Below are positions 15,966 to 22,704 of a DNA stretch of 22,805 bases, one piece after another (the stretch's first letter is position 1; each line of letters opens with the position of its first letter). The notes below the pieces were generated by a model. The model saw only the letters and a list, made by a program, of their open reading frames with translations. It had not been told where the DNA came from and made no database searches. Origin of the DNA: Clostridiales bacterium UBA1742 (GTDB lineage Bacteria > Bacillota > Clostridia > TANB77 > CAG-508); NCBI GenBank assembly GCA_002314935.1, contig DCHW01000007.1, positions 1 through 22,805 of the forward strand, in the 5' to 3' direction. Position numbers and translations under genes: made by a program.

Positions 15966-16640
15966 TTATAAATTTGAAGCTTTAGGAATAAGAATTTGAT
16001 CTTCTGTAGCATCAAATTCAAACTTCAAACTGTAGCAATACTCCTGTTTATTATCATCGAGAATAATAACTTTGCAATAATCATCACAAACTTCAATATC
16101 CTTTATAATTTTGTTTTTTCCGCCTACAGGTATGCTTACTCTCCCATCAATCCAATGATACTGATTGCAATCAATTGTTGCAATTATCTCTTTGTCTGTA
16201 TAGAACAGCAACACTCCTTCTGGCGATACAACAAGGTTAGGTTTTTTTAGTAAGAAATCATAAATGTCCTTCTGAATGATAGCATGATTGATTCCTACCT
16301 TGTCTGTGTAATAAACAACTTTTTTCTCATCAGTGATTTTAAAATCCAATTGTCCAGTATCACAACAAGTTTTCACACAAAGCTCTACTGTTGTTGCTGT
16401 AATACTTTTAATAAAAGAGTTTAAACGGGGTTCACCTTTGAGATAATAACACTTAACTTCATCACATCTGTAGTGGACAATTGGATTCTTTTCTACAAAC
16501 TGCAAAATACTCCAACCATCTATAACTACTAAGTAATTTTTATTAAACTCTTTGTTTTCTTCTTTAGAGATTTGATTTTCAGGACCGAAGTTAATTATCC
16601 GCATTGCAATAGGAATATCTTTAGATACTTTTTCTGCCAT
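15966..16640 (-). CDS. Unrecognised 224-aa protein on the mobile element
   Basis: Not recognised. A soluble 224-aa protein rich in beta-strand-like segments (YLVVIDGWSILQFV, KVVYYTDKVG, VLLFYTDKEIIATIDC, CKVIILDD), with nine cysteines but no regular metal motif, and no signal peptide. AGGAGG on the reverse strand (16648-16653) fixes the ATG at 16640. Codon 14 is CGG (16599-16601), read as Arg; a +1 shift there would meet a stop one codon later. The gene is less AT-rich than host neighbours. It is driven by the same promoter type as the LRV and 95-aa genes, but with a different, longer leader. Confidence 0.7.
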   Translation of the reverse strand: MAEKVSKDIPIAMRIINFGPENQISKEENKEFNKNYLVVIDGWSILQFVEKNPIVHYRCDEVKCYYLKGEPRLNSFIKSITATTVELCVKTCCDTGQLDFKITDEKKVVYYTDKVGINHAIIQKDIYDFLLKKPNLVVSPEGVLLFYTDKEIIATIDCNQYHWIDGRVSIPVGGKNKIIKDIEVCDDYCKVIILDDNKQEYCYSLKFEFDATEDQILIPKASNL

Positions 16641-16777
16641 ATTAATACCTCCTAAATTTAGTTTTACAAGAACTATGGCTTTTGCTTGTAAGGTTTAGTT
16701 AGTGCTGACCTTAGAAATAAAATACTATTTATATCTCACTAACGTTACTATTTTATTAGAATATTTCTAATAAAAGC
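16641..16777 (-). promoter_or_regulatory. Structured 5' leader of the leftward cargo gene
   Basis: About 137 nt between the predicted start site and the ATG, holding three inverted repeats: a perfect 11-bp stem at 16751-16761/16765-16775, a 7-bp stem at 16698-16704/16737-16743, and a 7-bp stem at 16664-16670/16685-16691. No known riboswitch class was recognised. Confidence 0.45.
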
Positions 16778-16783
16778 TATTAT

Positions 16784-16812
16784 ATTTTATCATGTTTTTA
16801 TGTCAATTGCAA
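16784..16812 (-). promoter_or_regulatory. Promoter of the leftward cargo gene
   Basis: Read leftward: TTGCAA (16812-16807), a 17-bp spacer and extended -10 TGATAAAAT (TAAAAT at 16789-16784). It is almost identical over about 30 bp to the two promoters at 14709 and 15498. Confidence 0.7.
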
Positions 16813-16860
16813 TATATTAAAAAAAGTGCTCTATTGAGCACCTTTTTTAATATATTGCAA
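16807..16860. terminator. Long inverted repeat, probable bidirectional terminator
   Basis: Twenty-five-base arms (16807-16831 and 16836-16860) with a single G-T pair around TATT. GC-rich tip GTGCTC/GAGCAC and flanking A/T runs look like a terminator in both directions. Its left end overlaps the -35 box of the leftward promoter. It may also mark the right border of the mobile element. Confidence 0.7.
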
Positions 16861-17029
16861 TCTTTAATACTTTTCATCAAAATGTACTAAAATAATAACT
16901 TTTTAAAATCAATTTTAAGGCTTTTAAATTCTAGGTTAATATATTTGCTTAGAAATACAGGTATAAGGCTTATTGTAAGTTATTAAATAAAAATCAGTAG
17001 TTTCATTTATGATTCTATTAATTTTTTAT
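16861..17029. other. AT-rich gap without recognised features
   Basis: No open reading frame of note, RNA gene or clear repeat is seen between the long inverted repeat and the next promoter. If the mobile element ends near 16860, this would be host flank. Confidence 0.4.
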
Positions 17030-17058
17030 TTGATAATTATATTATTTTATGTTATTAT
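17030..17058 (+). promoter_or_regulatory. Promoter of the nucleotidase cluster
   Basis: TTGATA at 17030-17035, a 17-bp spacer and TATTAT at 17053-17058, with TG upstream as extended -10. The whole 32-bp stretch recurs with few changes at 18221-18252. Confidence 0.6.
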
Positions 17059-17088
17059 TTAGAAAAATATATAAAATTAGGAGAAAAA

Positions 17089-17688
17089 ATGAAAATTGGG
17101 ATTGATATAGATAATGTTATTTCTAATATGGATGAAGAATTATTGAAAGAATATATAGAACATGATAAGACTATTAGAAATACTGGAATAGTAAATAATA
17201 ATGCAAGGTATATAAGATATGAAATGTTTGATTGGACTAAACAAGAAGATGATGATTTTTATTATTCAAATATAGAAAGAATAGCACAAAATTTTAAACC
17301 AATTAAAGATTCAAAACAAATAATTGATTTATTAAAAAAAGAAGGTCATGAAATATATATAATAACAGGAAGAGATAATGGAGAATATACTAATCCTCAC
17401 AAAATGACAGAAGATTGGTTAAAAAAATACGATATATATTATGATAAGCTGATTTTTACAAATGCTTATAAAAAAAGTCAAAAGTCAATTGAATGTATAA
17501 AAAACAATATAGATATAATGATTGAAGATAGTATATCTACTTGTATTGATTTGAAGGAAAATAATATAAATGTATTAACAATGAATACTAAATATAATAT
17601 ACAAGATACAAACAATGAATTAAAAAGAGTAAGTACCTGGAAAGAAATATATGAATATGTTTTAAATTATAAAAAAGTTAATTTGTAA
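17089..17688 (+). CDS. HAD-superfamily 5'(3')-deoxyribonucleotidase-like phosphatase
   Basis: Probable cytosolic phosphatase of the NT5C type that removes phosphate from (deoxy)nucleoside monophosphates. HAD motif I is GIDIDNVISNMD (nucleophile Asp at residue 5 and Asp7), motif II is IITGRDN, the lysine of motif III is in the KKSQKS region, and motif IV is IMIEDS. The cap insert between motifs I and II is moderate, in line with the NT5C C1-type cap. Length 199 aa. The SD AGGAG precedes the ATG. It is the first gene of the cluster that runs to 20275 and is followed 15 nt later by the next gene. The substrate is inferred from family; other small phosphomonoesters are possible. Confidence 0.85.
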   Translation: MKIGIDIDNVISNMDEELLKEYIEHDKTIRNTGIVNNNARYIRYEMFDWTKQEDDDFYYSNIERIAQNFKPIKDSKQIIDLLKKEGHEIYIITGRDNGEYTNPHKMTEDWLKKYDIYYDKLIFTNAYKKSQKSIECIKNNIDIMIEDSISTCIDLKENNINVLTMNTKYNIQDTNNELKRVSTWKEIYEYVLNYKKVNL

Positions 17689-17703
17689 TAAGAGAGAAAA
17701 ATA

Positions 17704-18216
17704 ATGAGTAGTATTTTTGTAGAAATTAATGTATTAGAAGATAGCACAAATGAAATATTGTTTAATGGAGACATATTAGTTGATGAAGAAGATGGATGGT
17801 TTGAAGGTATGTCTAATAGTCAAGAAGAAATGGTATTTGGAGTATTTCAAAGGCTTAAAGCGATTCAAATATATAGCTTAAATAAAAATACACAAATAAA
17901 TAGTTTTTATCTATCAAGGCCATTATTTACTTATTCTGGACTAGAAACATCTCATGATGGCAAAAAGTTAAGTGTAAAAATGATTGTACATAATAAAGAT
18001 AGAGATCCAAGAGATATGGATAATAGTGAAAAAGAAAATTTTTCAAATCAACTTACTGAATTTAAGCAAAATTTTTTAACAGGAAAGAAAAGAGAGCTTT
18101 ATAATAAATATTATTCTAAGAGAAAAGAAATTTCAGAAATGGTTAAAGAAAAAATGAAAAATGAAATTTCAAAAAATTCAATAAAATTAATTAAAAATAA
18201 TGACGAAAGAATATAA
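17704..18216 (+). CDS. Unrecognised 170-aa protein
   Basis: Not recognised. The first 100 residues are strand-rich (SSIFVEINVLEDSTNEILFNG, INSFYLSRPLFTYSG, KKLSVKMIVHNKDRDP); the rest is a charged, probably helical or coiled-coil tail. No signal peptide. The SD is GAGAG just before the ATG. It lies 15 nt after the nucleotidase gene and is probably cotranscribed, but its stop codon is inside a hairpin that should end that transcript. Confidence 0.7.
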   Translation: MSSIFVEINVLEDSTNEILFNGDILVDEEDGWFEGMSNSQEEMVFGVFQRLKAIQIYSLNKNTQINSFYLSRPLFTYSGLETSHDGKKLSVKMIVHNKDRDPRDMDNSEKENFSNQLTEFKQNFLTGKKRELYNKYYSKRKEISEMVKEKMKNEISKNSIKLIKNNDERI

Positions 18217-18240
18217 TTGCTTGTGAATTATATTCTTTTA
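18206..18240 (+). terminator. Hairpin terminator overlapping a promoter
   Basis: Perfect 13-base arms (18206-18218 and 18226-18238) around GCTTGTG, ending in a short T-run. The loop and 3' arm also contain the -35 region of the next promoter, so termination and re-initiation share the same bases. Confidence 0.7.
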
Positions 18241-18249
18241 TGTTATTAT
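18221..18249 (+). promoter_or_regulatory. Internal promoter of the cluster
   Basis: TTGTGA at 18221-18226, a 17-bp spacer and TATTAT at 18244-18249 with upstream TG. It is a near copy of the promoter at 17030. Confidence 0.55.
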
Positions 18250-18271
18250 TTATAAAAAATGGAGAAAAAAA

Positions 18272-19432
18272 GTGAAAAGATTATTAAAAATAAGTTTTGA
18301 TAATGCATTATTATCATTTATACCAATTTTATCATGGTTATTAATTGGAATAATAATAGATAAATCATTAATTAATATTTTTACGTTAATTTATCCAATT
18401 CAATTTATATGGTTAATTTTAAAAAATATATTTATTACAGGAGCTAATATTAGTAAGGAAAAAGATAAAAATGATAATGCGGTAATGTCTGCTTTTATAA
18501 TTGGAAGTATAATTTCGTTACTCATATGCTTAATATTGATATTTAATATTGATAAATATATATTATTTATGAATATGTCTGTTAGTAAATACAAGATATT
18601 TGCAATATATTATATTATTCAATTATTTATGCAATTTATTCTTTCATTTATTTTGGAAAAACTATATTATGAAAAGAAAAATACTCTTGCTAATAAATAT
18701 ACATTAGCGTTCAATATAATAAATTTTGTAGCACTTATAGGCACATCATTAATTACAAAAAATCAAATAATAATTACTATAATTACATTAGTTGTTTTAG
18801 GGCTATATACATTAATAGTATTAATAAAATCAGTTAATAAATTTAAATTCAAATTAAATTTATTGAACTGTATTAAGTATAATTCTGTTGATTTAATAGG
18901 TAATATAGTAATGTTTATATCATATTTAATTGGACTTAAAATTGTAACAAATTATGGAGAAACTTATGCTGCAGCAATATCTTTTATATCTTTAATAACA
19001 GATACACAGTGGGATGTAATAATGGCTGTTGTAACTGTTGCACAAATAGATATAAGTAAAAGATGTTTTAATTATAAAGAACATTTAATTAATGCATATA
19101 AGCTATTATTAATACTAATTATAAGTATATTAATTTTATTTATTACATTATACAGATTTTACGATTTGAATTTAAAAATAGTGAGCATATATTTAGCAAT
19201 GGAAATAATAGATTTTATAATTCATCCATTATACAAAATGAAATGTGTATATTTAACTTTAGAGTATAATCCTAAAAAAACATCAACAAATAAATTTATA
19301 ACAGGAATTTCAAGAATGTTATTCTCATTTATACATAATCCATTTTGCACAACTTTAGGACAATTAATATCATCTACATATGAATGTATTAGTATAAATA
19401 TTATGTATAGAAATTATAAAAAAGGAAATTAA
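18272..19432 (+). CDS. Polytopic membrane protein, MOP/MATE-like
   Basis: A 386-aa integral membrane protein with about ten hydrophobic spans, starting ISFDNALLSFIPILSWLLIGIIID. The N-terminal pattern and the paired bundles of six spans around a charged loop (KEKDKND near residue 65) resemble MOP-superfamily exporters (MATE or polysaccharide flippase types), but it is shorter than the usual 440-480 aa and no specific motif fixes the substrate. The start is a GTG at 18272 with GGAGAAA upstream; no nearby ATG fits. The histidine phosphatase gene starts 4 nt after its stop, so the two are translated from one message. A role in exporting a small metabolite made or trimmed by the adjacent phosphatases is inference. 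Confidence 0.65.
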   Translation: MKRLLKISFDNALLSFIPILSWLLIGIIIDKSLINIFTLIYPIQFIWLILKNIFITGANISKEKDKNDNAVMSAFIIGSIISLLICLILIFNIDKYILFMNMSVSKYKIFAIYYIIQLFMQFILSFILEKLYYEKKNTLANKYTLAFNIINFVALIGTSLITKNQIIITIITLVVLGLYTLIVLIKSVNKFKFKLNLLNCIKYNSVDLIGNIVMFISYLIGLKIVTNYGETYAAAISFISLITDTQWDVIMAVVTVAQIDISKRCFNYKEHLINAYKLLLILIISILILFITLYRFYDLNLKIVSIYLAMEIIDFIIHPLYKMKCVYLTLEYNPKKTSTNKFITGISRMLFSFIHNPFCTTLGQLISSTYECISINIMYRNYKKGN

Positions 19433-19436
19433 GGAA

Positions 19437-19964
19437 ATGAAAATATGTATTGTAAGACATGGACAAGTTCCTCATAATGCTTTAAAAAGATACAATTTGA
19501 GAGATGAGGATTTAAATCAAGTTGGAGTAGAACAAGCGGAAGAATTAAGAGATAAAATAAAAGATATTAAATTCGATATTATTATATCATCTCCACTAGA
19601 AAGAGCAAAACATACTGCAGAAATAATTAATATAAATAATTATGAAATTATTTATGATGATAGAATTAAAGAAAGAAGTTGTGGTTCTTTAAGTGGTATA
19701 CAATTGGAATCCACAAATAGAGAAGAATATTGGAATTATTATACTACATTAAAACAAGGAACATCAGAAGATATAAAATTGTTTTTTGAAAGAATATATG
19801 ATTTCATAGATGAATTAAAAACTAAAGATTATAATAATGTTTTAATTATAGCCCATAGTGGCGTTTCAAAAGCTTTTAGTGGATATTTTGAAGGCATAAA
19901 AGATGGAAAGTTTTTAAATAGAGGCTTAAAAAACTGCGAAATTAAAGAATATATGTTAGAATAA
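19437..19964 (+). CDS. Histidine phosphatase (phosphoglycerate mutase-like)
   Basis: A soluble branch-1 histidine phosphatase of 175 aa. The catalytic RHG motif is at residues 7-9 (IVRHGQVPHN). The second conserved block is SSPLERAKHTAEII (Arg), followed by the acid region DDRIKERSCGSLSG, and the second catalytic His lies in IIAHSGVSKAF. The small size and RHGQ/AHSG pattern fit CobC/GpmB-like phosphatases rather than true glycolytic mutase. It is tightly coupled to the membrane protein gene (4-nt gap), which suggests a related small phosphorylated substrate. The substrate is unknown. Confidence 0.88.
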   Translation: MKICIVRHGQVPHNALKRYNLRDEDLNQVGVEQAEELRDKIKDIKFDIIISSPLERAKHTAEIININNYEIIYDDRIKERSCGSLSGIQLESTNREEYWNYYTTLKQGTSEDIKLFFERIYDFIDELKTKDYNNVLIIAHSGVSKAFSGYFEGIKDGKFLNRGLKNCEIKEYMLE

Positions 19965-20017
19965 GTATAAGTAATTTGAAGAAGTAAAAATAAATAAAGA
20001 AAGTAGGAAAAATTATA

Positions 20018-20275
20018 ATGTTAGGAAATATATTATTAGGAATAGTATCAATATGTACAATGATTTCATATCTACCACAAACAATAAAATTAATAAAAAC
20101 TAAGAAATCAAATGATCTAAGTATTAATTCTTGGATTCTTTGGGTTGCAAGTAGTTTGTCATATACTTTATATGCATATCTTTGTAGTAATGATTTTATG
20201 CTAAGATTTGAAACATCTCTAGAGACGTTTTTTTGTATAACTATAGTTTTATTAGCTATTAAATATAAAAATTAA
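20018..20275 (+). CDS. SemiSWEET-like PQ-loop transporter
   Basis: An 85-aa, three-span membrane protein. It carries the SemiSWEET/PQ-loop pattern SYLPQTIKLIKTKKSNDLS (Pro-Gln pair near residues 22-23) followed by SWILWVASSLSYTLYA and a third hydrophobic helix at the C-terminus. Family members act as dimers that let small sugars cross the membrane, and this length is exactly that of the family. It follows the histidine phosphatase by 53 nt on the same strand. The SD site before the ATG is weak (GTAGG further up). The sugar or metabolite is not known. Confidence 0.85.
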   Translation: MLGNILLGIVSICTMISYLPQTIKLIKTKKSNDLSINSWILWVASSLSYTLYAYLCSNDFMLRFETSLETFFCITIVLLAIKYKN

Positions 20276-20295
20276 GAAAGAAAGGAGTAATTATC

Positions 20296-20550
20296 ATGGA
20301 AGAAAGAATAGTAAAACCTTTTACAATGTGGAGACATTTTAAAGGAGCAAGATCATTTGTAATAACAGTAGCTCAACATAGTGAAACAGGAGAGAAATTA
20401 GTTGTTTATCGTTGTATGGACAATAATGGAAAAACAAATCATAAAGATGGAATTTATGCAAGACCATTAGAAATGTTTTTATCAGAAGTAGACCATGAAA
20501 AATATCCAGATGTTTCTCAAAAATATCGTTTTGAAGAAATAGTAGATTAA
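20296..20550 (+). CDS. DUF1653 family protein
   Basis: A small soluble 84-aa protein of the DUF1653 family, function unknown. The family pattern is plain: WRHFKGARSFVITVAQHSETGEKLVVYRC in the first half, then GIYARPLEMFLSEVD. AAAGGAG precedes the ATG. It lies 20 nt after the SemiSWEET gene and before a terminator, so it may end that transcript, although the family is common and usually not linked to transport. Confidence 0.85.
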   Translation: MEERIVKPFTMWRHFKGARSFVITVAQHSETGEKLVVYRCMDNNGKTNHKDGIYARPLEMFLSEVDHEKYPDVSQKYRFEEIVD

Positions 20551-20556
20551 ATCTAC

Positions 20557-20589
20557 AAAACCTCTAAAGTAATTCTTTAGAGAGTTTTT
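20557..20589 (+). terminator. Rho-independent terminator after the DUF1653 gene
   Basis: Perfect 8-base arms (20562-20569 and 20575-20582) around TAATT, flanked by AAAAC and GTTTTT so the 3' side ends in a T-run. Confidence 0.88.
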
Positions 20590-20679
20590 CAAAAAATTTA
20601 GAAAAAATATTAAAATTTTTTAATTTAAATACTTGAAATAATTTTAAACATTTGATAATCTATATTTAATAAATCGAAT

Positions 20680-20765
20680 TATATTTAAGAATAGATTTTA
20701 GGAATATTTTTCGCAAACGTGTTCCTAAATGGTACCAGAGAAGCTGTAGCAAAGCTACAGCTTTT
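20680..20765 (+). promoter_or_regulatory. Structured leader region upstream of pdxK
   Basis: Two successive hairpins in the 315-nt gap before pdxK. The first pairs TTTAGGAA (about 20697-20704) with TTCCTAAA (about 20722-20729). The second is a perfect 10-bp stem (20741-20750 with 20754-20763, loop AAA) running into TTTT, a terminator shape. Between them is ATGGTACCAGAG, which resembles a degenerate T-box core, but no specifier domain was found. A weak promoter (TTGAAA at 20633, GATAAT at 20654) could feed it. Class unknown. Confidence 0.4.
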
Positions 20766-20807
20766 AATATGCTTAAAAAGTGGGATTCGAAAAGGAGTGT
20801 GTATTAC

Positions 20808-20836
20808 TTGTATATTCTAGGTATTTGTGATAGTAT
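20808..20836 (+). promoter_or_regulatory. Proximal promoter of pdxK
   Basis: TTGTAT at 20808-20813, a 17-bp spacer and TAGTAT at 20831-20836 with upstream TG. It lies downstream of the terminator-like hairpin and about 30 bp before the start codon. Confidence 0.45.
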
Positions 20837-20865
20837 CTTAAATATATAAAAAAGAAGGTTAAATT

Positions 20866-21684
20866 ATGAAAAAAATAGTTACAATACAAGATATATCATG
20901 TGTTGGAAAGTGTTCTTTAACAGTAGCGCTTCCAATAATATCATGTATGGGAATCGAAACTGCAGTTGTTCCAACAGCAGTATTATCTACCCATACTGCT
21001 TTTGATGGGTTTACGTATAGAGATTTGAGTAATGATATAGTATGTATACAAAAGCACTGGCAAAAAGAAAAATTTGAATTTGATGCAATATATACAGGAT
21101 ATCTTGGCTCGATAGAGCAAATAGATATTTTAAAAGAATTTTTCAATAAATTTAGAAGACAAAATAATTTTATTTTTGTAGATCCTGTTATGGGTGATAA
21201 TGGAAAATTATATAAAGGGTTTGACAAAGATTTTGTTAAACAAATGAAAGAACTTTGCAAAACTGCAGATGTTATTGTTCCTAACTTAACAGAAGCCACA
21301 GCAATGCTAGATATTGAATACAATGAAATATATAATACTAAGCATATAGAAGATATATTAATAAAATTAAGTGATTTAGGACCGGAAAAAGTAATTTTGA
21401 CAGGGGTTAGTTATAACGAAAATGAAATAGGTGTTGTTTGTTATGACAAAAATCAAAATAAATTTTATCAATATTTTAAACCTAAAATAAATGTTAAATA
21501 TCATGGAACTGGAGATGTTTTTGCAAGTACATGTGTAGGAGCTTTGTTAAATGATAATACATTAGAAGAAAGCATAAAGATTGCAGTTGATTATGTGTGG
21601 GAATGTATAAAATATACTTATGATAATAAAAAAGAAAATGCATATGGAGTTGATTTCGAAAAAAAATTACATATGTTAATATAA
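20866..21684 (+). CDS. pdxK: Pyridoxal/pyridoxamine kinase
   Basis: Ribokinase-fold ATP-dependent kinase that phosphorylates B6 vitamers to give pyridoxal 5'-phosphate or its precursors. The 272 aa have the family N-terminus TIQDISCVGKCSLTVALPIISCMG and STHTAFDGFTYRDL. The middle has VDPVMGDNGKLY, then PNLTEATAML, and the anion hole and catalytic Asp lie in YHGTGDVFAS near residue 210. Many clostridial proteins of this type are annotated as pyridoxamine kinase, and the hydroxymethylpyrimidine kinase ThiD is a related alternative. AAGAAGG lies before the ATG. The lipid kinase gene begins 19 nt downstream, so the two form an operon. Confidence 0.93.
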   Translation: MKKIVTIQDISCVGKCSLTVALPIISCMGIETAVVPTAVLSTHTAFDGFTYRDLSNDIVCIQKHWQKEKFEFDAIYTGYLGSIEQIDILKEFFNKFRRQNNFIFVDPVMGDNGKLYKGFDKDFVKQMKELCKTADVIVPNLTEATAMLDIEYNEIYNTKHIEDILIKLSDLGPEKVILTGVSYNENEIGVVCYDKNQNKFYQYFKPKINVKYHGTGDVFASTCVGALLNDNTLEESIKIAVDYVWECIKYTYDNKKENAYGVDFEKKLHMLI

Positions 21685-21703
21685 AAATTGAGTAGGTGTT
21701 ATT

Positions 21704-22604
21704 ATGAGTAAAAATATGATTTTAATTGTTAATCCAAAAGCTGGAAAAGGAAATATTAAAAGAAAATTACCTAAAATAATAAAAAACTTTTCTGGAGAAG
21801 GTTATTTTATTGAAACGTGTTATACAAAAAAAGACTATAAACCAAAAGACATACTGGAAGACCATAAAAACATAAAATTAGATTTAGTTGTATGTTGTGG
21901 CGGAGATGGAACGTTAAACGAATTAATAAATGCGGTAATGCAAATGGAAGAAAAACCTTTAATTAGTTTTATACCATTACGGTACAATGAATGACTTTGC
22001 TAAAACAATTAGAATGTCTACTAATAAAATATTTTTATCAAAACATATAAATGAAACTAGATTAATAAAATCTGACACAGGTTCTTTTAATGATACATAT
22101 TTTAATTATGTTGCAGCATTTGGTGCTTTTACACCAGTTTCATATGTGACACCAAACAAATTAAAAAAAGTCTTTGGGAAAATAGCTTATTTTATTATTG
22201 GAATAATATATGTTGGAAAAATAAGAAGCTACAAAGTTAAATTTATAGTTGGTGAGCAAGAATTTGAAGATAATATTATATATGGATCTATAAGTAATTC
22301 TAAATCCATAGGAGGATTTGAATGGTTTAAAAGAAAAGGTGTCAAAATTAATGACGGAAAATTCGAGGTGCTATTAATAAAGAAACCTAAAAAATTACTT
22401 GAATGGATTAAAATACTTAATCTACTTATAATAAAAAAACATAGTAAAAAGTATTTTTATTATTTTCAAACAGATAAAATAGAAATAAAATCTGAACAAA
22501 ATTTAACATGGACAATTGATGGAGAATATGGTGGAAGAAAAAAAGAAATTACTATAAAAAATAATAAAGAAGCAATAGAATATGTTATACCAATAAAAAT
22601 ATAA
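21704..22604 (+). CDS. Diacylglycerol/lipid kinase (YegS/DgkB-like), coded in two frames
   Basis: Membrane-associated lipid kinase that uses ATP to phosphorylate diacylglycerol or a related lipid. Frame one has the start VNPKAGKGN (residues 9-17) and the nucleotide motif GGDGT (66-70), up to ISFIPL. At CGG 21980-21982 the frame changes by +1. The second frame reads GTMNDFAKTI, completing the conserved PxGTxNDFA motif, and continues to IPIKI at 22604. Skipping the C gives 299 aa, the normal family length, with no other defect. Unshifted reading stops four codons after the CGG entry, losing the whole C-terminal beta domain. Either programmed or tolerated frameshifting at CGG, a pseudogene, or base error. 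It follows pdxK closely and ends before a terminator. Confidence 0.85.
21977..21983 (+). other. Candidate +1 frameshift site 3 (TTA CGG T) in the lipid kinase gene
   Basis: CGG at 21980-21982 is in frame one. Skipping the C gives GGT (Gly) followed by ACA ATG AAT GAC, the invariant GTxND of the family. There is no homopolymer near the site. Confidence 0.7.
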
Positions 22605-22628
22605 AAAACATATATTTTTATTAAAATT

Positions 22629-22664
22629 AAAACCCTTTAAAACCCTTGATTTTAAAGGGTTTTA
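22629..22664 (+). terminator. Terminator of the pdxK-lipid kinase operon
   Basis: Perfect 14-base arms (22629-22642 and 22650-22663) around a 7-nt loop. The 3' arm ends in TTTT, then an A-rich stretch follows. Confidence 0.8.
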
Positions 22665-22704
22665 AAAAACACAAAAAAAACTTTAAAAAAAATCAAAAAA
22701 AGTG

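Noticed and set aside
20728..20740. GGTACCA near 20731 as a duplicated tRNA-Leu 3' end (attachment site)
   Set aside because: Only seven bases match the tRNA end at 10369-10375, the flanks differ, and the mobile element appears to end about 4 kb earlier.
20808..20850. Thirteen-codon leader peptide starting at TTG 20808 after an AAGGAG site
   Set aside because: It overlaps a better-supported promoter and has no conserved content; too short to claim.
20859..21323. Leftward 154-aa frame opposite pdxK
   Set aside because: Shadow frame; the forward strand encodes a clear kinase.
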